DNA from: an uncultured Sediminibacterium sp.
GTDB lineage: Bacteria; Bacteroidota; Bacteroidia; Chitinophagales; Chitinophagaceae
Assembly (NCBI GenBank): GCA_937907555.1
Contig: CALEST010000361.1
Coordinates: 1-22,483, forward strand
DNA: 22,483 nt
Direction: 5' to 3'
Position 1 is the stretch's first letter, and each line of letters starts with the position of its first letter. The position numbers and the translations under genes were made by a program. Below, one piece after another: positions 15,619 to 22,483 of the stretch. Below the pieces are notes generated by a model, which had not been told where the DNA came from, ran no database searches, and saw only the letters and a list, made by a program, of their open reading frames with translations.

Positions 15619-16545
15619 ATGAAAAAATGGTGGGTGATAGGAGGATTGGGACTGGCTGTTGCCTTTAGCGTCGGCTTCAATCCCACCACCCCAATAAAGA
15701 CCAAAGCGCAGTTGGGTAAGAAACTTTTTTCTGACCCCATACTCTCCAAAGACCATAGCATCAGTTGTGCAAGCTGTCATATTCCCGCTTATGGTTTTGC
15801 AGATACATTAGCCATTAGCTTAGGTGTGGGAGCTACACCGGGCAGCCGAAATGCCCCAACAGTAATGAATCTCAGAGGACATGATCCTTTTTTCTGGGAT
15901 GGCAGGGCAGCAACGCTGGAAGCTCAGGCAATCATGCCCATTGAGAATCCGGTAGAAATGAATTTGCCCATTAAGGAAGCCGTTAAAAGATTGAATGAAA
16001 GCAAAACCTACCGGTCTCTTTTTCTGGCTATTTTTAAACAAACACCCAATGCAAAAAATCTGGGCCAGGCATTGGCAGCCTTTCAGAATACCCTGGAAAC
16101 CGATGAGTCCGACTTTGATTTGGATCAAATGAGCGAATCCGCAGAGAGAGGCCGTCAATTATTTGTAAGCGATAAAACCAAATGTTTTGATTGTCATAAC
16201 GGAACGGATTTTACCAACGATGACTTTAAAAATATTGGATTGTACGACGGAGTTTCACTCGTGGATGAGGGACGTTATGCCATTACCAAAAACAAGGAAG
16301 ATCTGGGTAAATTTAAAACACCGGGACTCCGGAATGTGGCCGTTACGGCTCCTTATATGCACAATGGTATGTTTAAAACTTTGGAAGAAGTAGTTGAGTA
16401 CTACAACAACCCTTACAAATTTGTTCCCAAACCCATTAATATCGACAGTACCTTAAGAGAGCCGCTGAACCTGAGCCAGCAAGACAAGACCGATCTGGTG
16501 AATTTCTTAAAAGCCCTTACCGATAAGCAATTTGTAAAAAAATAG
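15619..16545 (+). CDS. Di-haem cytochrome c peroxidase (MauG/CcpA family)
   Basis: A 308-residue periplasmic di-haem protein. An N-terminal hydrophobic signal (about residues 4-20, after MKKW) has no lipobox Cys. Two c-type haem sites are visible, CASCH (50-54) and CFDCH (189-193). Other family positions are FFWDGRA with W93, between the haems; FQNTLE (155-160); TPGLRNV (234-240) and APYMHNG with M247, the likely distal ligand of the electron-entry haem. It reduces H2O2 to water in classical members; relatives oxidise other substrates. The length is close to bacterial cytochrome c peroxidases. It needs the Ccm/Ccs cytochrome maturation system, not seen here. Expressed from its own promoter; the response regulator gene follows after 82 bases. 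Confidence 0.93.
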   Translation: MKKWWVIGGLGLAVAFSVGFNPTTPIKTKAQLGKKLFSDPILSKDHSISCASCHIPAYGFADTLAISLGVGATPGSRNAPTVMNLRGHDPFFWDGRAATLEAQAIMPIENPVEMNLPIKEAVKRLNESKTYRSLFLAIFKQTPNAKNLGQALAAFQNTLETDESDFDLDQMSESAERGRQLFVSDKTKCFDCHNGTDFTNDDFKNIGLYDGVSLVDEGRYAITKNKEDLGKFKTPGLRNVAVTAPYMHNGMFKTLEEVVEYYNNPYKFVPKPINIDSTLREPLNLSQQDKTDLVNFLKALTDKQFVKK

Positions 16546-16585
16546 CAAAGTATATTTAACAAAAGATTGCAGCCCCTCAAAGGGA

Positions 16586-16593
16586 TAATTTTC
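16586..16593 (+). promoter_or_regulatory. Possible promoter of the response regulator gene
   Basis: TAATTTTC, one mismatch from TAnnTTTG, with a TTG at 16567-16569 sixteen bases upstream. It lies 34 bases before the ATG at 16628. A small CCCT-CAA-AGGG hairpin sits just before it. Confidence 0.3.
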
Positions 16594-16627
16594 GTAAATT
16601 ATTGTTATTTCACTCAAAATAATTCCG

Positions 16628-17326
16628 ATGGAAGATAAAAGACAGTACAAAATTCTACTCTGCGAAGACGATACAAACCTGGGTATGGTATTAAAAAACT
16701 ACCTGGAACTGAATGAATACGAAGTTACACTGGAGCGTGACGGCAGATTGGGTCTGGCCGCATTTCAGCGCGAGAAATTCGATATCTGCCTCTTAGATGT
16801 AATGATGCCCAATATGGATGGATTTACACTGGCGGAAGAAATCAGAGATATTGATCCTGACGTGCCATTGTTTTTCCTCAGTGCAAAAACCATGAAAGAC
16901 GATATTATCCAGGGATACAAACTGGGTGCAGATGATTATATTACCAAACCTTTTGACAGTGAAGTATTGCTTTTGAAAATAAAAGCCATCCTAAAAAGAA
17001 ATGAGGAAGAAAATAAAATCAATGACAATATTGAATTTGATTTAGGCACTTATCATTTTAATCCCAAACTGAGAGAACTAAAAAATGGTGCTACCATGCA
17101 AACCCTTTCTCCTAAAGAGAATGAACTTTTAAAAATGTTGGCAGAACACAAAAATGATTTATTACCCCGCGAAAGAGCATTGAAAAAAATTTGGGGCAGT
17201 GATACTTATTTCAACGGAAGAAGCATGGACGTTTACATTGCCAAACTCCGCAAGTATTTAAAAGAAGACAGCAATATTGAAATTGTCAATATTCATGGAA
17301 ATGGCTTCAGACTGGTTGCTCCATAG
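16628..17326 (+). CDS. OmpR/PhoB-family response regulator (orphan)
   Basis: A 232-residue two-component transcription factor. Residues 1-120 are a receiver domain with acidic pocket E13/D14/D15, phospho-acceptor D57 (ICLLDVMMPNMDG), switch residue S85 (FLSAK) and K107 (YITKPF). Residues about 133-232 are a winged-helix DNA-binding domain (LSPKENELLKML, then RSMDVYIAKLRKYL and the wing NIHGNGFRL). It resembles RprY-type regulators of Bacteroidota. No histidine kinase is adjacent: the next gene, ruvB, is on the opposite strand 24 bases away. Its partner must therefore be elsewhere in the genome. Confidence 0.93.
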   Translation: MEDKRQYKILLCEDDTNLGMVLKNYLELNEYEVTLERDGRLGLAAFQREKFDICLLDVMMPNMDGFTLAEEIRDIDPDVPLFFLSAKTMKDDIIQGYKLGADDYITKPFDSEVLLLKIKAILKRNEEENKINDNIEFDLGTYHFNPKLRELKNGATMQTLSPKENELLKMLAEHKNDLLPRERALKKIWGSDTYFNGRSMDVYIAKLRKYLKEDSNIEIVNIHGNGFRLVAP

Positions 17327-17350
17327 CAGGTTTAAAAAATAAGGGATACC

Positions 17351-18382
17351 CTAACTGAAAAGTTCCCCGGCATCTCCTCTTTTCATAACAATCCCCAGGT
17401 GATTATAGGCTTTCAAAGTAGCTTCTCTTCCCCTGGGGGTTCTTTGTAAAAAGCCCTCCTGAATTAAAAAAGGTTCGTACACTTCTTCAATGGTTCCCGG
17501 CTCTTCTCCCACTGCAGTTGCAATGGTAGTAATTCCTACGGGACCTCCTTTGAACTTATTGATAATTGCAGATAAAATACGGTTATCCATTTCATCCAGT
17601 CCATGCGCATCCACATTCAATGCCTTCAATGCGTGTTGAGTAATGCCCAAATCAATTTTTCCATCATTCAATACCTGCGCAAAATCGCGGACTCTTCTAA
17701 GCAAGCCATTGGCAATTCTGGGGGTCCCCCTACTCCTGCCGGCAATTTCAGCTGCTGCATCAATGGTAATCTGCGTGCCCAGTATGGATGCACTTCTCTC
17801 AATAATTTTTTGCAAAACGGCTGCCCCATAATATTCAAGGCGCGATTTAATACCGAATCTGGAAAGCAAGGGTGCCGTTAATAAACCACTCCGGGTGGTT
17901 GCTCCTACCAGCGTAAAGGGATTCAGATTAATCTGAATGCTTCTGGCATTTGGACCAGAATCAATCATGATATCAATCTTGAAGTCTTCCATGGCAGAAT
18001 ACAGATACTCTTCAACCACCGTACTTAGCCTGTGTATTTCGTCTATAAAAAGCACATCGTTGGGTTGCAGGTTGGTCAGCAGTCCAGCCAGGTCACCGGG
18101 CTTTTCTATCACCGGTCCTGAAGTTTCCTTGATGCTTACCCCCAATTCATTGGCAACAATCCGGCTCAAAGTTGTTTTACCCAAGCCGGGGGGGCCATGA
18201 AATAAAATATGGTCCAGCGCTTCTCCCCTGATTTTGGCAGCTTTAATAAAAATTACCAGATTCTCAATCAACTGGGGCTGCCCGGAAAATTCGTCGATTT
18301 CCCTGGGCCGAATGGTATTTTCAAACTCCCTTTCAGAAGCATTTAATCCATTCAAATCGCTGTTCAGATTATTATTTGACAT
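17351..18382 (-). CDS. ruvB: RuvB: Holliday junction branch-migration helicase
   Basis: A 343-residue AAA+ motor that, with RuvA, drives branch migration of Holliday junctions. Walker A is GPPGLGKT (63-70), Walker B LFIDEIH (111-117), sensor 1 ATTRSG (161-166) and the arginine finger is in LLSRFG (R175). The C-terminal winged-helix domain ends in RTPRGREATLKAYNHLG. All motifs and the length are typical. A TACTTTTG box lies seven bases before the ATG. It converges with the response regulator and diverges from the NAD(P)-binding gene. Confidence 0.97.
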   Translation of the reverse strand: MSNNNLNSDLNGLNASEREFENTIRPREIDEFSGQPQLIENLVIFIKAAKIRGEALDHILFHGPPGLGKTTLSRIVANELGVSIKETSGPVIEKPGDLAGLLTNLQPNDVLFIDEIHRLSTVVEEYLYSAMEDFKIDIMIDSGPNARSIQINLNPFTLVGATTRSGLLTAPLLSRFGIKSRLEYYGAAVLQKIIERSASILGTQITIDAAAEIAGRSRGTPRIANGLLRRVRDFAQVLNDGKIDLGITQHALKALNVDAHGLDEMDNRILSAIINKFKGGPVGITTIATAVGEEPGTIEEVYEPFLIQEGFLQRTPRGREATLKAYNHLGIVMKRGDAGELFS

Positions 18383-18389
18383 AACTCTT

Positions 18390-18397
18390 CAAAAGTA
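18390..18397 (-). promoter_or_regulatory. TAnnTTTG -7 box for ruvB
   Basis: TACTTTTG on the minus strand, perfect to consensus, ends seven bases before the ruvB ATG at 18382. No matching TTG -33 element is apparent. Confidence 0.45.
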
Positions 18398-18413
18398 CAA
18401 ATAAAGCAGTCCT

Positions 18414-18421
18414 TATCTTTG
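18414..18421 (+). promoter_or_regulatory. TAnnTTTG -7 box for the NAD(P)-binding gene
   Basis: TATCTTTG, perfect to consensus, 16 bases before the GTG start at 18438. It is back to back with the ruvB box, 16 bases apart. Confidence 0.45.
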
Positions 18422-18437
18422 ATAAAATTAAAGCAAG

Positions 18438-19118
18438 GTGCAAAGAAAAGCGTTGGTATTAGGAGCAAGTGGATTAACTGGATCTTATTTGCTTGAAATG
18501 CTGTTAGAATCCGATTTATACAGTCAGGTTACCATTTATGTGCGCAAGCCATTGGGAAGGGTACACCCTAAACTGGTAGAACAGCTGGTTAACTTTGCTA
18601 CCATTGAATCCTGGACAGAAGCAGACGATGTTTATTGCTGTTTGGGTGCAACCATCAAAACCGTAAAAACCAGGGAAGCTTTTACGCTGATAGACTTACA
18701 TGCTCCTCTTCATATTGCCAAACTACAGCTATATGCAGGCAGCAAACGTTTGCTGGTGATTACAGCTGCCGGCGCCAATCCGAAATCAAGTGTATTTTAC
18801 AACCGTACCAAAGGAAAATTAGAAGAAGCTTTAAAACAGCTTAACTACAGCTCCATTTATATTTTTCAACCTTCGTTTATCCTGGGGCCCAGAAAAGAAT
18901 CGAGATGGCTGGAAGAGCTGGGAATTTTCTTTGCATTGAAAGCCATGCCCATTATGAAAGGCCGGTTTAAAAAATATATACCCGTGCATGCGAAGGCCAT
19001 TGCCAGATGCATGCTTTATTTTGCCGGACATTCCAAAACAGGTATTCATACCATTCAGTCTCATATCATCAAGCAATGGGAAAAGCCTGATTTTGTACCA
19101 AATCAGCTAAGTCAATAA
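18438..19118 (+). CDS. NAD(P)-binding Rossmann protein, TIP30/HTATIP2-like
   Basis: A 226-residue atypical short-chain dehydrogenase. The N-terminal nucleotide-binding motif is GASGLTG (9-15) and the YxxxK pair is Y121/K125 (FYNRTKGKLE). It has the family-typical VYCCLGAT around 66-72 and the GANPKSSVFY loop before the tyrosine. It resembles small NAD(P)H-binding oxidoreductases related to human TIP30; the substrate is unknown. There are no membrane segments. The start is a GTG (codon MQRKALVLG); no ATG fits before the glycine motif. It is transcribed alone, divergent from ruvB, and ends 10 bases from the convergent M23 gene. Confidence 0.85.
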   Translation: MQRKALVLGASGLTGSYLLEMLLESDLYSQVTIYVRKPLGRVHPKLVEQLVNFATIESWTEADDVYCCLGATIKTVKTREAFTLIDLHAPLHIAKLQLYAGSKRLLVITAAGANPKSSVFYNRTKGKLEEALKQLNYSSIYIFQPSFILGPRKESRWLEELGIFFALKAMPIMKGRFKKYIPVHAKAIARCMLYFAGHSKTGIHTIQSHIIKQWEKPDFVPNQLSQ

Positions 19119-19128
19119 TTAGAAAATA

Positions 19129-19842
19129 CTAAAGAACGGGTTGCGCCCATTGAATCATGTTCAGCAAGGCATCCGCGTCTGGACAGTTATTCAGATAATT
19201 TTCTCTTTCCGCCAAACTGCATACACCAGGATAATCCCCTTTTTTGCCCTGCATGTCCAGCACAATCTGAAAATGCAAATGCGGAGGCCATTGACCATTC
19301 TCTGAAGGTTCTCCAAAATGTGCAAAGACTTTTCCTGCTGCAATAAAATCTCCTTCCTTTAAATTGGTTATATCGGCCAGTGATAAATGTCCGTAAAGCG
19401 TATAGAATTGTGCCCCATTTATCTGATGCTCCAGAATAATGGTAGCCCCATAATCTCCAAATGCATCATTGAATGCAAAACTGTGTACCGAACCATCCAG
19501 CGGGGCAGCTACAGGAGTTCCGGCTTTACCCCATATATCAACGCCAAGATGGATACATCTGGCATCGGTTTCACTTACCCCGTCAAACACCCTGCTTCTT
19601 GCATATACGGTTCTGTGTTCATTGTACCCTCCAATCCCGTAGGTAGCAGCTGCAGCGGAAAGTTGTTGTTCAATATATTGCGTAAAGGCAGTTGTATCAT
19701 TAATAATATGATCCGTGAGAGTGGTATTGGATTGGGTAAAATCCATGGCCAGCAATTTATCCTGCTGCGCGTTAAAAGGCAAAACAGGCATCAGTTCGAA
19801 TGATTGCTGACTCAACCAGAAATAAAATGCAGTAGCCTCCAT
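19129..19842 (-). CDS. M23-family metallopeptidase without signal peptide
   Basis: A 237-residue protein with a zinc LytM/M23 domain in its C-terminal two thirds. Zinc ligands are H98 and D102 (IHLGVDIWG) and H190 of HLH (PPHLHFQI, 188-190), with H152 of LYGHLS. The N-terminal ~85 residues are unlike a lipoprotein or Sec signal: I see no hydrophobic helix or lipobox, so the enzyme looks cytosolic. The M23 part resembles the M23 segment that I recall inside proteobacterial and plant kinase/aminotransferase fusion proteins, also cytosolic, rather than cell-wall hydrolases. Starts at 19875 (ATG) or 19878 (TTG) are possible and would add 11-12 residues; 19842 is preferred because a TATTTTTA box lies 13 bases upstream. 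It follows the receptor gene on the same strand. Confidence 0.83.
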   Translation of the reverse strand: MEATAFYFWLSQQSFELMPVLPFNAQQDKLLAMDFTQSNTTLTDHIINDTTAFTQYIEQQLSAAAATYGIGGYNEHRTVYARSRVFDGVSETDARCIHLGVDIWGKAGTPVAAPLDGSVHSFAFNDAFGDYGATIILEHQINGAQFYTLYGHLSLADITNLKEGDFIAAGKVFAHFGEPSENGQWPPHLHFQIVLDMQGKKGDYPGVCSLAERENYLNNCPDADALLNMIQWAQPVL

Positions 19843-19913
19843 GAATTGCTTTTTGTAAAAATAAGCTTGAATCATCAAGAGAAAACCAGTTTTTTAATAG
19901 CCGTTTTTAAAAT

Positions 19914-22100
19914 TTATTGTTTTATGCGATCTATTTCTGTATTCGCGCCTGTTTCTCTTTCTCTGGCTGTTTTGATTTTGTTGTTACCGAATCTAAAACT
20001 AAAACCAAGTGAAATATTTCTACTTTCCCATTTACGATAGGTGAGTAAATCCAGCGCATTCGTTCTTGCAGTCTGTTCCCATCTCTGCGTATTGAATAGG
20101 TCGGTTAGGGCCAATTTTATAGTAGCTTTCTCCTGAAAGATTTTTTTGCTAAGGCCAAGATTTATACTACCTAATGGTTTTGACTGATATATGGTGGTAG
20201 CATTTTGAAAATTATACCAACCTGTTATTTCCGCATTCCAGCCCTTCCCTACTTGAAAGTTCTGGCTCATATATCCATTCACTCCCCAGCTACTTTGCTT
20301 TCTGTTTTCAACTGTCCCAAACCCATTGAGTGTTACCTGGTAGTTCTGGTAAAAAGGAGAAATACTTATATATATATTCCACCAGCTATTTACCCGAACA
20401 GGGCTACTCATACTGAAGTACAATATTTTTCTTTCACCCGCATTTTGCGGTGTCATAATGGTATTCTTTCCTACCTGATAAGTTAATTGCTCAATGTAAT
20501 TGCGGGTAATGCTGTATTGTAATTTAAAGCTGGTAGCATACTGATACGTATAACTTAGCTCTGCGCTATATGTAATTTGCGGAAGCAAATAAGGATTGCC
20601 CTGTTCGATATTGAATGCGTCTAATTGATACACGAATGGATTTTGATCCTGGTAACTGGGTCGATCAATCCTTTTGGAAACGCTAAGCCCCAACTGATTT
20701 TTCGCATTCAATTGGTACTGAATAAAAACGGTTGGGAAAAGATTAATATAGCTGGTATCAGGATTAATTCTTTTAATTTGATCAAGAGAAGTAGCGCGGC
20801 CATTCACGCTGGTATATTCCGCTCTTAGCCCTGTTTGAAATGTCCAGTTATGATGGTTGGCCTGAAAACTCATGTAACCTGCATGAATGCGTTCTTTTAG
20901 TTGAAAATCATTGGATTTGCCGGTATCTGCCTTCCATATTGTATTCATTTGCTGGTAAACACCTAATTGATTGTCTGATACAGTATACACCGTTTTTAAA
21001 CCTGCTTCTGCTTTAATTCTTTTTGCAATCATATAAGCATAATCTGCTTTAATTCCTTTGATTTCAATCTGAACATTCGCTTTATTCCGGATAGCGTTAT
21101 TAAATAATGGCAATGGTATATTTGATGTTAAATAGCTATTTACCAAATTATCTAATGAAGAATGGAAACGGGTGAAATCTGCATCAACATTTAAACTATT
21201 GTGCGCTCCGTTTATCCATTTGTAATTGAGATTCAGATTGTTTCGCTTGATTTCACTGGGGGCAACACTTTGGGTAAAAACATTGGTATCAATTCCCAGA
21301 TTGGATTGTATAAGGGTGAGATTGTTGTTGTCCATATTGGTGAATCGATTATTTTGTATCCACAGCATACCAATGGTTGTTTTTTTATTCAATGCATAGT
21401 CTACCCCTGCCCTGCTGCTATTCCCTCCAAAATCATCTTTCTCAATTCCTCTTTGCTGCATTTCCTGAACTGGCAACTTGCGGTCATTATTGGCAATTGT
21501 TTCCTGATATCCTTTGTTCATGCTCAGATTACCAAACCAATTCCATTTGTTTTTTCTAACATTCTGATTGGTAGACAGACTATAGCGACCATGTGTACTT
21601 TGTGTAGAATTAGCCGTTAATGACCCATTCCATCCATTGGTGATACTTTTCTTTAGAACAATATTGATAATGCCTGCATTGCCAGCAGCCTCGTATTTAG
21701 CGGATGGATTGGAGATGATTTCAATCTCCTTGATATTGTCCGACTCAATACTTTTCAGTAATTGTGCCAGATCCTGCGAAGAGAGTTGCGTGTTTTGCCC
21801 ATCAATAAAAACAGTTACACCGTTCTTACCCCCCATTTGAATGTTTTCGTTGGGATCAACTACTACACCTGGTGCAGTTTTTAATACATCAAGCGCATTT
21901 TGCCCAACCAAAGAAGGTTTGGCAGCTATATTTAATACGGTTTTATCAACCAAGACTTTCACGTAAGGCTGAGAAGCCATTACGGTTACAGATGTGACCG
22001 TTTTGGCTTTTAGGGTATCTGTTAATACCGTACCCTGTGCATGAACGGAATGGACTGTCAGCAGTAAAATAAGGGAAAAGACATTTTGCATTTGAATCAT
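19914..22100 (-). CDS. TonB-dependent outer-membrane beta-barrel receptor
   Basis: A 728-residue outer-membrane protein of the OMP_b-brl_3 type. A Sec signal peptide ends after VHSVHA-Q (A21). A plug region follows (about 35-150: PYVKVLVDKTVLNIA, then ALDVLKTAPGV, VFIDGQ, and EIISNPSAKYEAAGNAGIINIVLK). Residues about 155-700 form an aromatic-rich beta-barrel, ending in SLGFSFRFGNNK, then a short charged tail. The N-terminal carboxypeptidase-regulatory-like domain that usually precedes the plug in this family is absent, which makes the protein shorter than the common 800 or so residues. The ligand is unknown. It lies 114 bases downstream of an AraC-type gene on the same strand, separated by a near-perfect inverted repeat. 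The ATG at 22100 or the in-frame ATG three codons later could be used. Confidence 0.9.
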   Translation of the reverse strand: MIQMQNVFSLILLLTVHSVHAQGTVLTDTLKAKTVTSVTVMASQPYVKVLVDKTVLNIAAKPSLVGQNALDVLKTAPGVVVDPNENIQMGGKNGVTVFIDGQNTQLSSQDLAQLLKSIESDNIKEIEIISNPSAKYEAAGNAGIINIVLKKSITNGWNGSLTANSTQSTHGRYSLSTNQNVRKNKWNWFGNLSMNKGYQETIANNDRKLPVQEMQQRGIEKDDFGGNSSRAGVDYALNKKTTIGMLWIQNNRFTNMDNNNLTLIQSNLGIDTNVFTQSVAPSEIKRNNLNLNYKWINGAHNSLNVDADFTRFHSSLDNLVNSYLTSNIPLPLFNNAIRNKANVQIEIKGIKADYAYMIAKRIKAEAGLKTVYTVSDNQLGVYQQMNTIWKADTGKSNDFQLKERIHAGYMSFQANHHNWTFQTGLRAEYTSVNGRATSLDQIKRINPDTSYINLFPTVFIQYQLNAKNQLGLSVSKRIDRPSYQDQNPFVYQLDAFNIEQGNPYLLPQITYSAELSYTYQYATSFKLQYSITRNYIEQLTYQVGKNTIMTPQNAGERKILYFSMSSPVRVNSWWNIYISISPFYQNYQVTLNGFGTVENRKQSSWGVNGYMSQNFQVGKGWNAEITGWYNFQNATTIYQSKPLGSINLGLSKKIFQEKATIKLALTDLFNTQRWEQTARTNALDLLTYRKWESRNISLGFSFRFGNNKIKTARERETGANTEIDRIKQ

Positions 22101-22146
22101 TTATGACTGCAAATTGCCAATACCTGATTCCCTTACCGCCTCATAA

Positions 22147-22183
22147 CATCATTTGAGACCATTTAAGAAGGTGTCAAATGATG
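22147..22183. repeat. 14-bp inverted repeat upstream of the receptor gene
   Basis: Arms CATCATTTGAGACC (22147-22160) and GGTGTCAAATGATG (22170-22183) are inverted repeats with 13 of 14 bases matching and a 9-base spacer. It lies 47 bases before the receptor start and 34 after the AraC-type stop. Neither side has a U-tract, so it is more likely an operator or an mRNA hairpin than a Rho-independent terminator. Confidence 0.6.
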
Positions 22184-22216
22184 ATGCATTGAAAATGAAG
22201 CACTTAGAATATCTAG

Positions 22217-22483
22217 TTATTTAATTTGATACTTTCTGGGATTGTCTCCCGTAAATTTTTTAAAGGCTCTGTTGAAAGTAGCTTTACTGTTAAAGCCAGC
22301 ATCATAGGCAAGGCTCATAATAGTTAAGTGCGCCAGCTCCGGATTGGATAGCTGTTCTTTTACCTCCAACACCCGATATTGATTAACGAAATCGTTGAAG
22401 TTTTTGTCAAAACTCCGGTTGATAATTTTAGATAAAAAAGAGGGATTGGTACCCAAATGAATGGCAAGATCGCTCAAAGTAAG
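22217..22483 (-). CDS. AraC-family transcriptional regulator, C-terminal part
   Basis: The last 88 codons of a gene that enters from the right edge. They form most of an AraC/XylS DNA-binding domain with two helix-turn-helix units: LTLSDLAIHLGTNPSFLSKI and, further on, IMSLAYDAGFNSKATFNRAFKKFTG, ending DNPRKYQIK. The sensor or membrane part would be outside the window; Bacteroidota relatives often have a 7TM or other N-terminal region. The frame stays open to the window edge, so an internal TTG is not the true start. It is the gene just upstream of the outer-membrane receptor on the same strand, so it may control that receptor through the inverted repeat between them. Confidence 0.88.
   Translation of the reverse strand, partial: LTLSDLAIHLGTNPSFLSKIINRSFDKNFNDFVNQYRVLEVKEQLSNPELAHLTIMSLAYDAGFNSKATFNRAFKKFTGDNPRKYQIK

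Noticed and set aside
16574..16584. CCCT-CAA-AGGG hairpin after the peroxidase gene, as a terminator
   Set aside because: The stem is only four base pairs and the following bases are not a clean U-tract.
17339..17350. GGGATACCC in the response regulator/ruvB gap as a bidirectional terminator
   Set aside because: The stem is three base pairs with a three-base loop; too weak.
21201..21620. 139-codon plus-strand open frame inside the receptor gene
   Set aside because: Antisense to a well-supported beta-barrel gene; no motif or promoter.
1..22483. Defence island, prophage, transposon or CRISPR array
   Set aside because: No integrase, transposase, Cas, toxin-antitoxin or phage-like gene and no spaced direct repeats were seen. 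RecQ, DUF853 and RuvB are dispersed on different strands and look like ordinary genome maintenance genes.

Overview
The window looks like chromosomal DNA of a Bacteroidota bacterium, most likely a member of the Chitinophagaceae or a close relative. The evidence is a fused LpxC-FabZ protein, a PorX-type response regulator with a PglZ phosphodiesterase domain, a SusC-less outer-membrane beta-barrel receptor of the TonB family, and repeated TAnnTTTG promoter boxes with almost no Shine-Dalgarno sequences. Genes are densely packed and all complete except the two cut by the window edges. I see no tRNA, rRNA, insertion sequence, prophage or CRISPR array, and no gene-free stretch longer than about 120 bases.

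Layout. Left (1-2910, minus strand): the start of a helix-hairpin-helix protein, a PhnP-like metallo-beta-lactamase-fold hydrolase, a 91-residue conserved unknown, and porX. Divergent from porX (2979-8182, plus): an HD-domain phosphohydrolase, then lpxD, lpxC/fabZ, lpxA and an orphan ABC ATPase. This tight operon covers the first lipid A steps and one fatty-acid elongation step. Middle (8162-9825, minus): tsaE followed by alanine dehydrogenase. Then (9905-13940, plus) a Cu-type P-type ATPase and a RecQ-family helicase. Right half: a DUF853/HerA-like ATPase (minus), a di-haem cytochrome c peroxidase and an OmpR-type response regulator (plus), ruvB (minus), a TIP30-like NAD(P)-binding protein (plus), a cytosolic-looking M23 peptidase and an outer-membrane receptor (minus), and the C-terminal part of an AraC-family regulator (minus) at the right edge.

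Functionally this is mostly housekeeping: envelope biogenesis (lipid A, T9SS control through PorX, outer-membrane receptor), DNA repair (RuvB, RecQ, possibly HerA-like), tRNA modification (TsaE), and metal/peroxide handling. I do not see a new defence or mobile system. The most interesting signals are: a run of TAnnTTTG boxes placed only 3-7 bases before start codons, suggesting leaderless transcripts; a near-perfect 14-bp inverted repeat between the araC-type gene and the receptor gene; an orphan ABC ATPase in the lpx operon with non-canonical Q- and H-loops; a RecQ with its zinc cluster displaced to the far C-terminal side of an inserted winged-helix-like region; and an M23 peptidase with no export signal.
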